NCBI RefSeq assembly: GCF_047663525.1
Contig: NC_092591.1
Span: forward strand, 35,125,001 to 35,189,000
Length of the DNA stretch: 64,000 nt
Direction: 5' to 3'
From: Anas platyrhynchos
Lineage: Eukaryota; Chordata; Aves; Anseriformes; Anatidae
Shown here: piece by piece, positions 9,284-20,789 of the stretch
Layout of the letters: each line of letters opens with the position of its first letter
Position numbering within the stretch: position 1 is the first letter of the stretch
Notes under the pieces: model-generated
Seen by the model: the letters and a program-made list of their open reading frames with translations, nothing else
Databases searched by the model: none
Told to the model about the DNA's origin: nothing
Position numbers and translations under genes: made by a program

Positions 9284-10390
9284 GGCCCTGGATCTTTTCA
9301 CAGTGTCTACATGTGGGCTGGAGCTCCTTGTATAAATGCTGCTTCCCACCCACAGGGAGGAGAATGCTGGGCAGGGACTGCATGGGCTCACGCTGGGCTG
9401 GGAAATATCCAGGCTGCTTCAAGCTGTGGCTGCAGCCCTGTTGTCATCTCTGGCAGGGTGGTCTCAGTGCAGTCAGTTCCTTGGCACTGCAGGAGCATTT
9501 CCAAGGGACATCACCTCTGCCCAGGCACTTGTTGGTTAGCAGTGTGCATATGTGCAGTGTTGGTAGTCCTCATAACCAGGGCTGTTTGTTATTGATCCTT
9601 GCAAGACCGGACCAAGAAGGAGGCTCAGCTGCAGCCCTTCTCTCTATACCGAAGTTCTTCTCACAGGTTCTCACTTGCATCTCCCAAATTTGGCCAAGCA
9701 GTAGGTTCCCAACATGAAAGGTTACTGCTCTTCTGCATGCAGACCTGCACGCAATTGGCACCACAGACTGGGAGCATTTTGTCAGCTTGCTCTGCCACTC
9801 CAATGAGCTGCTGCCCCAGCAACATGATCCTGCACCCAAAACGGCATCATCATGTGCAGCCAGCTGCAGGCATGGAGACAGTCTTGAACCTTTCACCAGA
9901 TGATAACATCTGGTGTGCCACTGCCGCAAGGTTCCATCCTTCCCTTCATCCCTCCCACACTCCCACCTACTCTTCTCCCTCCCTTTCCTCCCTTCCAGCA
10001 CCTTATTAGCACAAGGGCGGGCCCATGGGTGTTGGCTGGACATGTTGGGAGCACTGATTACAAAATATACTAGGTAGGGAAGGGTGTTTCATTTGCTACT
10101 AATTCTCTTCTATCAGTTCTGATCTCTTTTATACAAGAGAGATTTTTCAATCCAAACACAAAGCTGCAGACGTACTTAAATCCTTTGGGAGGAGACTACA
10201 GAAAGCAGAACAGCTTGGATGGCCAGAGCGTATTCAGGCCAGAAGTGGAAGTTACCAGTCAGAGCATGTCCTTCCTGGGGGTAGGTGAACGCAAGGCACA
10301 GAAGACACAGCTTTTCCAGAGGGAAAATCTCATTCCCAGCAGCCTGAGAGCTCTTAAGCTGGGACACCAGTATACTTCTAACATACCACA
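9284..10390. other. Upstream region of ACOT copy B
   Basis: This 5' flank holds the unknown promoter of copy B. Unlike copy A it is not CpG-rich: CpG density falls just beyond the second ATG at about 9133. Overlapping open frames (9172-9717 +, 9570-10043 -) have no recognisable domains. No TATA box could be assigned with confidence. Confidence 0.5.
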
Positions 10391-10392
10391 TT

Positions 10393-10768
10393 GTGTACTT
10401 TTTGCAGTTTAGTTAGAGATGTTTCCATGTGAGATGAAGCATTCACTGTAAATGTGGTGAAATCTCTGTACCAAAAGGTGGGTATGGCAGATGTTGATTT
10501 AATCTATGGGCCGAAGATGGTATCTACGTGGGGAGACCACAGTTATGTGGAAAGTACAGACATTTATCTGGAGTTCACTGACCACCAGGGAGATAACAGC
10601 GTATTGCATATGATGTGTTCAATTAAGATCAGTTCAAATGCTATTCCTTTTTTCAATGCCTGATTGAAAAAGATCAGGGAAATTACAGGAAATATGAATG
10701 CAATTCTGCTGACAGCTGTGGGTATGTGAAGCCATGTTATTTGGGCTATACTGATGCAGGTGTGAAAG
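10393..10768 (-). repeat. Relic of an ACOT 3' UTR/flank (pairs with 4170-4556)
   Basis: Diverged copy of the ACOT-B 3' flank in the same orientation. Shared islands are at 10430-10477 and 10715-10768, with the same order as in copy B. In the homologous position further along the - strand gene direction (above about 10850), no exon 3-like sequence can be read. The best explanation is the tail of a third ACOT unit whose coding exons were deleted or decayed. The alternative is a duplication of only the 3' flank. Confidence 0.55.
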
Positions 10769-11848
10769 AAAAACATTAATTCAATAATTGGAAAAGCACC
10801 TGTCAAGTCAGGTCCTTCAGACCTGGGTGTGCTTGCTGTTGGGGTAGAATAAAATCTAAACCTCTTGCAAGCATCTTCCTGGCCACCTGAATGAGCTTTG
10901 TGAGCCTCATTCCACATCTCAGGAGGCGAGGAGGTTCAAAATGGACTCTTTGTCACTGGGTTCAATGGTGAAAAGAAAGGTGCAACAAAGGGGAGGAGAT
11001 CATGCCTAGCATTTTCTTTCTTTGAGATTGTAGACATTTTTTGTTTGATTGATTGATTAACAAAAAACTTGCTTTTGCAGAAATAGCCTGACTACTCAGC
11101 TCTGCCCAGGCCTGGTGTCCCACTGCTAAACAGGCGGTACCTGCCAACCCTGTCAGGCCAAATGCCACAGGGGTAGTTACCAAATAGCAAGTGCAAACAC
11201 ATGGCACAAGGTTCTTGATAACAATCTGCCTTCAGGCTTGCTGGTTGTTATCCTTGGGGAATAGACTCAGAGGAAGGCACAGCTGCAGTCCCCCTCCCTT
11301 GGATGTTGGTGGTATTGTACTGGTGCACCTGTGAGCAGAGGTTGACCAGAGAAATTTCAAATAAGCTAATGAAATCAGGTCCTATGCAGCTATTTTCCAG
11401 CTGATGTGGAAAGATTCAAATGCAAGAGTGCACCAGCCACCCTATGCTGGGGCTCAGGAAGCTTGCAAAGGAAATTTATGGAGCAGCTCAGGGAAATGTT
11501 AAATGGCAGGGCAACTTCACTGTTGCAAGGGAGAGATCAGTTTGTCACTAGGTCTTAAGTCTTCATTAACATTTAGGCATCTCATTATTTTTCTCAGTGG
11601 AAGTCAGTGTTGTGATCCTGATCAGAAAATCATTGTACATCGAGTCAATGATCCACAGAAGAGTTAACCTGAGCACAACCAGGCCTGTGCCACATTGTGC
11701 ATAGAGCATGGCCTCCAGGCCTGTGCTGTGCTGCTGAAATCCTGTGGCCTCAGGATTAGCTCAGGAAACTTTTCATACCTGAGGAGCCTGTGTGCAGCTC
11801 CCAGTCGGTACTGGCAATCATGCCACCCACATGGCCTTGCCTTTATGG
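10769..11848. other. Intergenic, no gene seen
   Basis: Unique sequence between the relic 3' flank and a CR1 copy. I searched for ACOT exon signatures (Gx[17 protein letters not shown]) and saw none. No RNA gene is evident. Confidence 0.5.
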
Positions 11849-12690
11849 TAGGATCACAGGATATCCTGAGTGGGAAAAGATCCACAAGGATCATCGAGTC
11901 CGACTCCTTAGTCCACATGGGACCATCCAGAAATCAGGCCACATGTCTGAGAGCATTGTCCAAGCACTTATTGAACTCCAACAAGCTCAGTGCCATGACC
12001 ACTGCCCTGGGGAGCCTGTTCCAGTGCCCAGCACCCTCTGGGTGAAGAACTTTTTCCAAATATCCAGCCTGATCCTCCCCTGTCACAGACTCATGCCATT
12101 TGCTCAGCTCCTCTCACTGGTCCCCAGGGAGCAGAGCTCAGCACCTGCCCCTCCTCTCCCCTCATGAGGGAGCTGCAGGCCGCCATGAGGCCTCCCCTAA
12201 GCCTCTTCTCTGGGCTGAACAAATCAAGTGACTTCAGCAGCTCCTCATACATCTTGCCCTATGGATCCATCACCATCTTCGTAGCCCTCCTTTGGACACT
12301 CTAATAGTTTTATGTCCTTCTTATTGGGGCACCCAAAACTGCATGCAGGACTCAAGGTGAGGCCACACCAGTGCAGAGTGGGACAATCCCTTCCCTTGAC
12401 CAGCTAGCCATGCTGGATACAGTTGGACCTTTTGTCTGACAGGGCACACTGGTGACCCATATTCAACTTGGCATTGACCAGAAACCCCAGATCCCTTTCC
12501 GTAGGGCTGCTCTCCAGCCTTTCATCCCCCAGACCGTACATATAGCCAGGTACAAAATCTGGCACTAGCTCTTGTTAAATTTAACATCATTGGTGATTGC
12601 TCGGCTCTCTAAGTTGCCAAGATCTCTCTGCAAGGCCTCTCTGCCCTCGAGGGAGTCAACAGCTCCTCCTAATATAGTATCGACAATGCA
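11849..12690 (-). mobile_element. CR1-family LINE 3' fragment, reverse orientation
   Basis: On the + strand it begins with 'ggatcacaggatatcctgagtgggaa', the reverse of the CR1 tail. It continues with tracts typical of an avian CR1 read backwards, such as 'aagatccacaaggatcatcgagtcc' (tract positions 11878-11902), 'cactgccctggggagcctgttccagtgcccagcac' (12000-12034) and 'aactttttccaaatatccagcctgatcctcccctg' (12048-12082). The length is about 840 bp. The coding sense is on the - strand, with many stops, so it is inactive. The right-hand boundary near 12690 is approximate. Confidence 0.8.
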
Positions 12691-13369
12691 GCAAGTGTCT
12701 TGTTAGATACTAACAGTGCAGCAAGTTCTCATGCACGTTTCTGTTTGACTGTAGACAAGATACTCAGAGCTGTATCCTTTTAAGAAAACTCTGTAATAGC
12801 TTGAATAACCAGCAGGGGAGTATCTCTGCTGTGCGCTATCTGCATGGCATGGTGCTTGTGTGTTAGAGTCCACTTTGATGCTCCACATCGAAAGGGAACT
12901 AAGATTGTGCTATTCTCTTCTCATAACATTAGCTCTAACAGCATTTTTAATGTTACCTCACAGAGTCTAAGTGCCTTGCTTACCAGGATCATAAATACCC
13001 ATCACCAAGTATGTCTGTACGTAATAAGAGTACATCCCACAGTAGTGCAGGCTGCTTTACAATACTTGGTAAACATAGAAGATTTACAGATTGTAAAAAG
13101 TTCACTAGCTTCCTGAAGTTAGCTAGGATGCATATGGCTGGCAAAAGGGGAAATGAAAAAACAAAACAAATAAAGAAAAACCTCTCCAGTCACTCAGCCA
13201 TGCAGAGTTGCTTCTAGAGAGGATCCTTGTTTTAATAAGAACATTTGATTTTTCTGTCCAGGTCAAAGTCATTCTTCACTCAGATCAGATACTGTGATCA
13301 GACTGCTCATTCACACCTAAGCAGGTATAAAGTGAAAACAAGAGAGAATACTTTCTAAACAAATGTATG
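12691..13369. other. Region downstream of RIOX1, no gene seen
   Basis: Unique sequence between the reverse CR1 and the RIOX1 poly(A) signal. Only short open frames. Part may be transcribed as an alternative RIOX1 3' UTR, which the sequence alone cannot show. Confidence 0.5.
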
Positions 13370-13375
13370 TTTATT
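13370..13375 (-). terminator. RIOX1: Candidate poly(A) signal of RIOX1
   Basis: AATAAA on the - strand begins about 18 bases after the RIOX1 stop codon. If used, the 3' UTR would be only about 40 bases. A more distal signal may also be used. Confidence 0.5.
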
Positions 13376-13392
13376 TTGTACAAAAACAAGAG

Positions 13393-15171
13393 TTACACTT
13401 GCACCAGTGGTTTCTTAGTAGTCAGAATGCCCTTCTCAAACAGGAGTGTGGCTAAAGAAATCTTGTCATCCAACGTTCCACATGGGAGGGTATCCACAGT
13501 GACATGGTTTGGATAGGAAGACAGAAGAAATTCAATACTGTCTGTATACTCAGGATCTATCTCAAGGTACTTGGGTTCTTCCTTATGATACACTCTTGAA
13601 TTTTCTGTTGTGTAGTACAGCATCACACCTGCTTCTTCATTGCACAACCTAATGATGCCATGACGGAGGAGACGAACTTCTGTGTCTTTTGTTATTAGTA
13701 TGTCAACATTGCGGGGACTTCCATCTTGCCACTGGGCTGGAAAGCCATACACGCTTAGCTGTTTTTCACTTTGGGTAAGCACCGGGGGGAGACAGTCATG
13801 AAGAAACGACTTGGCTCTCTGATCTACAGCAGCATCAATGGGTGCATAGTCAACAAGTTTCTTCACCAGTCTCTGCAGCTTCTCCACAAAAGCCGTTCGG
13901 CAAGCGTCAGCTGCATCGGAGTTGGCGACCCCCATGTACCCCAGGTAGCCTATGGGAAGCCCTTGCCGGTACTCAACATCCTCCTCCAGGGCCATCTGCA
14001 GGGCCGCCGGGAGGAGCTTCTCCAGGAGGTCGCCCCAGGAATTCCTCTGGTAGGAGGACACCGTGATGTGGAGCGAGTGCGCGTCAGGCAGACAATCGCC
14101 CTGGTGGATAAAGCCCCGGGGAAAGTAGAGCAGGTCCCCAGCCTCCAGCACCACCTCCAGCACAGGCTTGCCCAGCTCAGCCTGCGTCAGGTTTGCGCTG
14201 GAGAACTGGGGCAGCACCTCGGTGTCTGTCCGGGGGCTGTAAACGCGCCAGTGCTTCTTCCCCTCCAGCTGCAGCACGAAGGCCTCGATGTCATCGTAGT
14301 GGGGGGCGAAGCCCTGCGTGCCTGGTGGCGTCAGGTAGGTGTTGGCCCCCGCCATGCTCCCGAAATACTCCTGCAGGACGGAGAGCAAGTGCCAGACCGT
14401 GGCGGAGAAGGCCTGGGGGTTGAGGAGCCGCAGGGAGCACCCGTTCTGGTAGAAGTCCCAGACGACGGCGGGCAGGGCCCGGCCCACGGGGTTGTGCGTC
14501 TCCCGCACCCCCTCGGCGTAGCTGGTCACGTCCAGGTGGGTCCCGAACTGCACCTCGCCGCTGCGCAGGATGGCGTCGAAGTCTGCCGTGGAGAACAGCC
14601 CCGCGTAGTACCCGGGGTCCCCCCGCCGCACCAGCAGCGGCGCCCGCTCCCAGTGCCGCCCCGCGAACTCCCCCGGCTCCACCGGCGCCACCAGCCAGCG
14701 GAACAGCTCCGCCGCCCGCCGCCGGCTGTCCTCCAGCAGCCCCAGCCGCCGCAGCAGCCCCGGCACGCCGCCGCCAACCGAGCTCGCCGCGGGGCCTCCC
14801 GGCGGCTTCGCCTCGGTGCTCCCCACCGGAGCCCGCACCCTCGGGGCGCCCGGGCTCGGCGCGGGGCCCCCCGGCGGCTTCTTCTCAGCGCTCCCGGGCG
14901 CTGCCTCGGCCCGCTCCACGCGGCCGGGCACGGCGGTGGCGGCGCTCGGCGGCGGTGGCGGCGCCGCCAACTCGTGGCCGCCTCCTCCTCTCGCCGCGCC
15001 GCGCCTCGGCCGCGCCTTGGCCCGCCTGCCTCCCGCGGGCAGCGGCGTCCCGCGGCGGCGCCGCTCCAGCCGCTCGGCCCCCGCCGCCCGGCGGTACACC
15101 GAGAGCGCCGACAGCCGGCCCAGCCGCCGCCGCTGCTGCTGCTGCAGCTCCTCCGCGCCGCCCGCCGCCAT
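13393..15171 (-). CDS. RIOX1: Ribosomal oxygenase 1 (NO66), JmjC 2-oxoglutarate/Fe(II) hydroxylase
   Basis: Intronless 592-codon gene. The family enzyme hydroxylates a histidine of ribosomal protein RPL8 and has been reported to demethylate H3K4/H3K36; it is nucleolar/nuclear. Residues 1-140 are Arg-, Ala- and Pro-rich and low complexity, consistent with nucleolar targeting. The JmjC domain spans roughly residues 245-390, with Fe(II) ligands His291 and Asp293 in FAPHYDD and His356 in GFIHQG; the spacings match human (340/342/405). A winged-helix C-terminal part follows to the end (ENSRVYHKEEPKYLEI). The open frame extends upstream to 15252, but that codon is TTG. The first in-frame ATG is at 15171 (gagATGG), and I take it as the start. 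The N-terminal region has a duplicated PPGGP segment (residues 94-106 and 118-130). Human RIOX1 is also single-exon and about 640 aa, with a poorly conserved N-terminus. Confidence 0.96.
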   Translation of the reverse strand: MAAGGAEELQQQQRRRLGRLSALSVYRRAAGAERLERRRRGTPLPAGGRRAKARPRRGAARGGGGHELAAPPPPPSAATAVPGRVERAEAAPGSAEKKPPGGPAPSPGAPRVRAPVGSTEAKPPGGPAASSVGGGVPGLLRRLGLLEDSRRRAAELFRWLVAPVEPGEFAGRHWERAPLLVRRGDPGYYAGLFSTADFDAILRSGEVQFGTHLDVTSYAEGVRETHNPVGRALPAVVWDFYQNGCSLRLLNPQAFSATVWHLLSVLQEYFGSMAGANTYLTPPGTQGFAPHYDDIEAFVLQLEGKKHWRVYSPRTDTEVLPQFSSANLTQAELGKPVLEVVLEAGDLLYFPRGFIHQGDCLPDAHSLHITVSSYQRNSWGDLLEKLLPAALQMALEEDVEYRQGLPIGYLGYMGVANSDAADACRTAFVEKLQRLVKKLVDYAPIDAAVDQRAKSFLHDCLPPVLTQSEKQLSVYGFPAQWQDGSPRNVDILITKDTEVRLLRHGIIRLCNEEAGVMLYYTTENSRVYHKEEPKYLEIDPEYTDSIEFLLSSYPNHVTVDTLPCGTLDDKISLATLLFEKGILTTKKPLVQV

Positions 15172-15310
15172 CTCGGCCCGCCCCGCTGGGCCGCTTCCGC
15201 CGGGGTGGGCGCGGTGGCGCCGCCCGGCGCCGGTCCCGCCGTGGGGCCTCAACGAGCCCGGTGCTGCCTAGGGCCCGGCAGGCTGCAGGGGCGTCTCGCT
15301 GTTCACAGGG
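13930..15310 (-). promoter_or_regulatory. RIOX1: CpG island over RIOX1 5' half and promoter
   Basis: CpG and GC content are extreme from about 13930 to 15310, covering the 5' two-thirds of the RIOX1 coding exon and the bases upstream of its ATG. The ATG lies in GAGATGGCGGC, close to the YY1 consensus AAnATGGCGGC, a frequent arrangement in housekeeping genes. No TATA box is visible. Confidence 0.65.
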
Positions 15311-15990
15311 TGTAGCCTCGTGGTGCTGGGTACATGGTACTCGGAGCTGACCCCTCCGAGGCTGCTGCTTCAGGCACTAGGCTATGTTGGTGATTTCCTG
15401 ATCAAGAACAAGCTTCAATAGGAGAAATTCACTGAGCAATACTCGTGTGAGAAAAATCTCTGGTGGACTGACATCATTTGTGGGAATGGATTTTGCATGG
15501 ACATTTTACCTCCTGTTAGTCCAGAGCATGTAACTGGAGCAATTACCCGAGTGTGCTCAGGAAGCTTACGGTTTACAAAGGTGTTATTAACCTCTCACAG
15601 ATCTGAATATCAGCTTCACACAGCTATGTATTTAACATAAAGTAAGCAGCTAACATTCAAAGACACATGCAGATCTGTCGTGTGGGCCACTTAGTGTAAC
15701 GGGCCTAGGATAGGGAGCTGGAAAGCCAGTCTTGGCCTCTTCCACCTTTAGCATTGCCAGGATTTCAGCCCCGACCTACATTTACGTGGTACCAGGAGGC
15801 AGGAGCAGAAATCCCCAGCCCGGCCCAGTAAGGGTGCTCTCAGCTGCTCAGTCTTAACTGGAAACAGACACCTTACAGGTTTAAGATATTTTGGCTTGTC
15901 TTAAGATATCTTTCGATTGCAAGCCTCATTTTAGAGGTGCGTGGATAACATTATTGCCTCCGGTTTAATTTCTTGAGCATTTTCGGCCTT
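15311..15990. other. Intergenic between RIOX1 and the NUMB promoter, proximal part
   Basis: Unique sequence, no recognisable gene. In human, HEATR4 overlaps this region on the NUMB strand; no HEAT-repeat coding sequence can be read here. Confidence 0.55.
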
Positions 15991-15991
15991 G

Positions 15992-16005
15992 CCAGCAGGT
16001 GGCAG
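15992..16005 (+). promoter_or_regulatory. CTCF core motif
   Basis: CCAGCAGGTGGCAG matches the vertebrate CTCF core consensus CCASYAGRKGGCRS at all 14 positions. It lies in a locally GC-rich patch between the divergent RIOX1 and NUMB promoters, a typical insulator position. Binding is inferred from the motif only. Confidence 0.65.
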
Positions 16006-19000
16006 AGGCAGCCCGGCGCTCCCGCACTGCCGGCTCCTCCGCAGGGTGTTTGGGGAAGGCTGGAAGAGATGCCGGAATGGGCATGGGGAGGTTTCTTGGC
16101 AGGATTTCTGCTCTGGATGGGGTTTAAAATGAGAGGAAAGTGAAAGCAGGCTGTGTGTTCGTGTGTATCCTGGGAGAGAAGGAAGGGTGAGCTCTGCATT
16201 TCAAACCGTTCTTTGTTTCCCAAGGTTAAGCCCTGCTTACCCGAATAATCTTATCAGCTGAAACCGTTTCAGCAGAACTGGGCCCTAAACAAAACCAAGA
16301 GGCAGACGCTTTGAAATAGGGTAGAAATTCGACTATTGTATGCTTGAATTGCATGTAAGCATGGCTAAGTAGGCTTTGGGGGGAAAAAAGACCTTTGAAA
16401 ACTCTGGGCTTCTGAGGTGTTATTCGTGTTACTGTTTAATTTACTCGAGTGCAACCAATTCTTAGACGCTGAGAGCTTGGTACAGAGCCTGACCCGAGTT
16501 GCTCCGGAATATCTCTAATGAGTTCAGCAGTGCTGTCCTGGGTGTTTACCAGTACAGTGGGTTCAAAGTCCCACTCTGGGGCTCTGATCTTGGTACGAAT
16601 GCCACTTTCTACTGCTGAAAGATAGATGACTGACACTGGATTTCTTGATGTATACCAAAGTCCCAAAGTGAAGGACATGGTGGAAAATAATGGTGGTGAA
16701 ATCTCTACAACAACAAAATGTTTCTTTTGACAGTTGAGCCTTTCCAATGGTAAAGGCTTTCATGAATAAAGAACGTTGCTACTTTTCTGTGCCACACAAG
16801 AAAGGATTTTGACCTACGGCGCAAAGAGAGAGCTTTCATATCACTTACAGAGTACTCAGATGGTTTTCTAGGAATAGCCAAGAGGTTTACATGCCGTTTT
16901 CATTCACTGTCCGATATTTCAAGGGAATTTGTTGAAAAGAAAGTAGAGCGTCACATAAAACTCTTTAAATAAACAAAAGGAAAGTAGCACAGATCTCTGA
17001 ATGATTAGGTGGTCCCCAGCTGCTGCTCACACAGACATAGTAGCAACTGGAGGCTCAATTAAATTTCTTAATTAGAATTTAGCACAAAGTTACTCAGATT
17101 TTATGAGCATATAAGCTGCATTGCCAAGAGCCACACACATTTTATTTAAGAGGATATAAAAAATGTGGTGAGTACAACTTATAAAAGAGCCACAAGTGAC
17201 TTCAGAAGAAATAAGTAAATGGCACCTCAAAGAGGTGCAGGGCTTATTTGATATTTTAACCTTTTTCCACTCATGGTTCAAGGAATTGAAATCTTGGGTT
17301 TAAAGAACAGCTTGTATAAGGCGTGATCCTGCAAAGCTATGAGCAATATTCACTAAGGAGCGGAAAGGGCAAAATTATTTGCACAATTGGGCCTAATCCA
17401 CATTTTTTACTTCTCTGTATATTGGATGCTCAATTGTTCACCATTGTGCAAGCTGCCCAGCACATTCTCTTAGTTCCTGAAAAACCACTAATGTAAATCG
17501 GTCACTTTTAGAAAGTTAAACTAGGTTTAATCCTTTTTCTCATGATTACTTTGCTGGCAGCCTTCCTTTCGCACTGTCAGTTTTGTTCTCGTGCCAAAAG
17601 CAATACCCGGTAAGGAAAAGGAACATTTCAAGCCTTTACTAACAGGTTTCCTCAGCTTAGAGCCCTGAGAGTCTTTCTCATACAGCCCAGTGACATCCAG
17701 GATGTCATCACTGGAAGGACACTGGGCAGGATTGTGAAGCCTGCTCCTCTTTGTGAAAGCTATAAAGTTCACTGCCAGATAACAAGACTAAAAGCTAATT
17801 CAGGAACTGTTTCTCAAGAGCTATCCTCTGGCCCCCTCATCAGAGTGAATGCACTCACTCACTGAAGCATCTCTTGGCAGAGTTTTTGGCCTGTCTCCAG
17901 CTGTTTCTCTCTTCTCAGTGATTTTCTTATTCAGTGACTGGTTGTAGTCTTTAATCCTGGTTATCTGGCACACAGAGCCCCACTGAGAAAATAAGCCGTT
18001 CCTGCCATGCAAAAGTCCAATTAAAACAAATTCATAAAAATAATAATTACAAGGTCCAGGCTCCCCTGTGAAATTATCTTTTTGGAGGAATTGGAAGCAC
18101 AGACGTTTCCTCTTGTCCTACGTGACACTAAAATACAAGCTCTGTAACTTGGAGCTGAAATTACATAAAATATTTGAGTAGGACCCTTGACTGAGCTGTC
18201 ACCTCATGCCCACTGTAATCGCAGGGTTTACTTTGTAGGCATTTCAAAAGTAATTTTATGAGGGCTTTTTGTGTTCTTAATATATGTCATCTAGCATTTG
18301 GTAGCATTGAGCAGATACCATCTGCAGTGACTCCGTAGGCAGTGACTAACCACAAAGCTGCAGACACCACGGCTCCAGCCTTCTTGCTTTTCAGCAGAAG
18401 GAGAGAGGTAAATGACCATGAAAATCCACATCATAAAACGAAAGCAAAAAGAATCTGAGTGAAGTACGTGCCCTGTGAGATTGCTCACATACTGACAATT
18501 AAGACAGAAGGTACAGTCAGGCTGTTGCGCATGCATTGTGTATCTGGTGGTAGAGAATATGCTTTTGATATGCAGAGATGGCTCTTGACAGGCTGTTTGG
18601 GTGAGGCTTTTCCAGGGCAGAAGGATTGTAAAGGATTCTTTCTATTCATATCCTTTCTGTATTAATTATGGCAAGTGCACAGCTTTGCTCATTAACTACA
18701 TGCATGCCATCTATTTCAAAATGAACACGTAGCAGTTCTGACATACAGCTGTGACATTCAGCATTTGGTTCTTCGGTGCGTTTCTCCTTTTCAGAGGTGT
18801 TGCAAAAGACTTTCTCCTTTCCTGGTAAGTGGGCAAAAAAGCTGTCTACACTGTGTTTTTTTCTGAAGTACTCTGAAATCGCTTGCTCACCTCTGACGCA
18901 GCATATCAGATGGAAATATCTGTTCAAACAGGATGTCTTGGTTTAGCAACCATATTGTTCAGGTTTGCTCAGAGCATGACAGCAGAAAGCCTACGTAGTA

Positions 19001-20789
19001 CTTATGTATTTGTTTCCTGTAGTATATTTGTGTAGCTACTAGAGGCTACTAGAGGCACATTTTTGAAACATTTTTTAAACATTTTTAGAGCTCATCCACA
19101 CACACAAGCTCTCACATTCTACCTCAATTGTCAAAAAGATGGAATTCCTCTGGGGTGAGCACAGTCATAGCAGCATAAAAATGCTTATGTTGTAGTATTT
19201 ATACTGGTATGGCTTGTTCCTAGAAGGGATAGTATTACAGTGTGATTAGAGAAGGGAGATTTAATCACCAACATTGTTTTAGATAGCCAATAGGAAAGAA
19301 TGATGTTAAGCCTCCGGGTACCTGCACTGAGGACTTGGAGTTTGTATTAGCATGAGTGCGCGTGTAATGTACTCTCAGGTCCTTAGGGGATGGCATACTA
19401 TCCTACTGTCCTGGTGAGACCAGAAAGGATCTCTTGTCTAAGACAGCACCAGTGACAGGTGCACGTGGGCAACACATACATGTAAACAGCCAGGGCTGTT
19501 AATCCAGCGTATTAGTCTTGGAGCTCTCTTTTAAAAGGTGGAAAAGGGCCAAGGGCTGGATATCTTGGGTGTGCTATGAAGTCTCTCCCAGTGCTCCATT
19601 ATCCATCAGGATTAAAGAACCTTGAAGCTTTGCTTCCAATATCAGGCCTTGGAGAATTCATTTGCCTCCTCTCATGGAAACTCTCCACAGGAAGACTGAC
19701 TACACAGAACGCGCCCCGCGGATGAGCGTGGCGAATGGGCAGTTTGCTGTGTTGCATGCTCAGTTTGTTCAGTTAGGTGACCTCTAGGGTCACGGTCCTT
19801 TTCCTTTCCCACCACAACCCCCTTTCCCTTTGGTTCCCAACGACTACATGGGGAGTTACGGAGATACAAATAGTCCAGCAGAAAAGTGGTAATAGCAACA
19901 AATGGATTTAAATATCCAGCAAATATTTGTGAAAGCTATATATAGCTGAAGCATGTATTAGAATTTCATTTACAATAGTGTGTCCTTACCCACCCTCAAA
20001 TCCTCACTTGGAAGCAGAGCATCTTTCTAATACAAAGATTATTGCTTGGAAATTAAGGCTTAAGGCACCATGTTTTGTCAAAAGTTTACTCAAAAATATG
20101 GAGATTATGAATAAGATGAAGAGTGAAACCAAAGATATTGGGCATGCAACATACTAAGACCTATGCGAGGTCAGAAATGACTCTGGGTTTCATAACAACA
20201 GAAGAAAACTCAGGACTGGTAGAAATATCTGTCTAGTCATTTTGCAACACTGGCTCCAACATAACTGTGTTGTGCTGGTGGCTGAGAGCAGCACTCTGAG
20301 AAGCAGCTGTGAGAAGGAGGGCAGCTATCTGCTTTGGGTTTGCTTTCCAAGCAGAGTGACACGCAGAGACGTAAAAAAATAAATAAAAAAAAAAAGGTAA
20401 GTAAAGTAAATTCTTGTGTTTTTTTTTTTTCTTAATTTAATCCTTGAACATGCAGGGATCTGGGGGGACAGAGCATCGTTCTGATAGCTGGGGTTTGTGC
20501 CAGCCTCCTGCTTCTGCCCCAGCACCTCCACGTGAACTCGGTAGATGACCTTGTGGGCGACGCTGTGACATGACCACGGCTTCCAGTTCCCGTATGTCCT
20601 GGATGCGCGCTGGGTGACACTCGGCCTTTGTTGTTCTGTCCCTTTGCTTGGTTTAGAGACAAAGAGGTGTGAGGTGCACGCAGGGAGAAGGTAACGAGGA
20701 TAAAGACACAGCGAAACCTTACGTAATTTTTTGCATTTCAACTTCCTGATTTGATTTCTTTATTTTATTTCTCAGCCCCCAGCAGGGCT
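16006..20789. other. Intergenic between RIOX1 and NUMB promoter, distal part
   Basis: About 4.8 kb of mostly unique, moderately AT-rich sequence. Open frames are all shorter than about 140 codons and show no family features. There are simple A- and T-rich runs near 20372-20396 and 20420-20432. No CR1 or LTR is recognised, and no tRNA or snRNA signature is seen. Confidence 0.5.

Noticed and set aside
13771-15315. 514-codon + strand open frame
   Set aside because: Antisense shadow of RIOX1 in a high-GC region. The - strand frame has the JmjC motifs.
18931-18980. Possible LTR start resembling avian ERV ends
   Set aside because: Only a short resemblance, with no paired LTR, primer-binding site or target duplication nearby.
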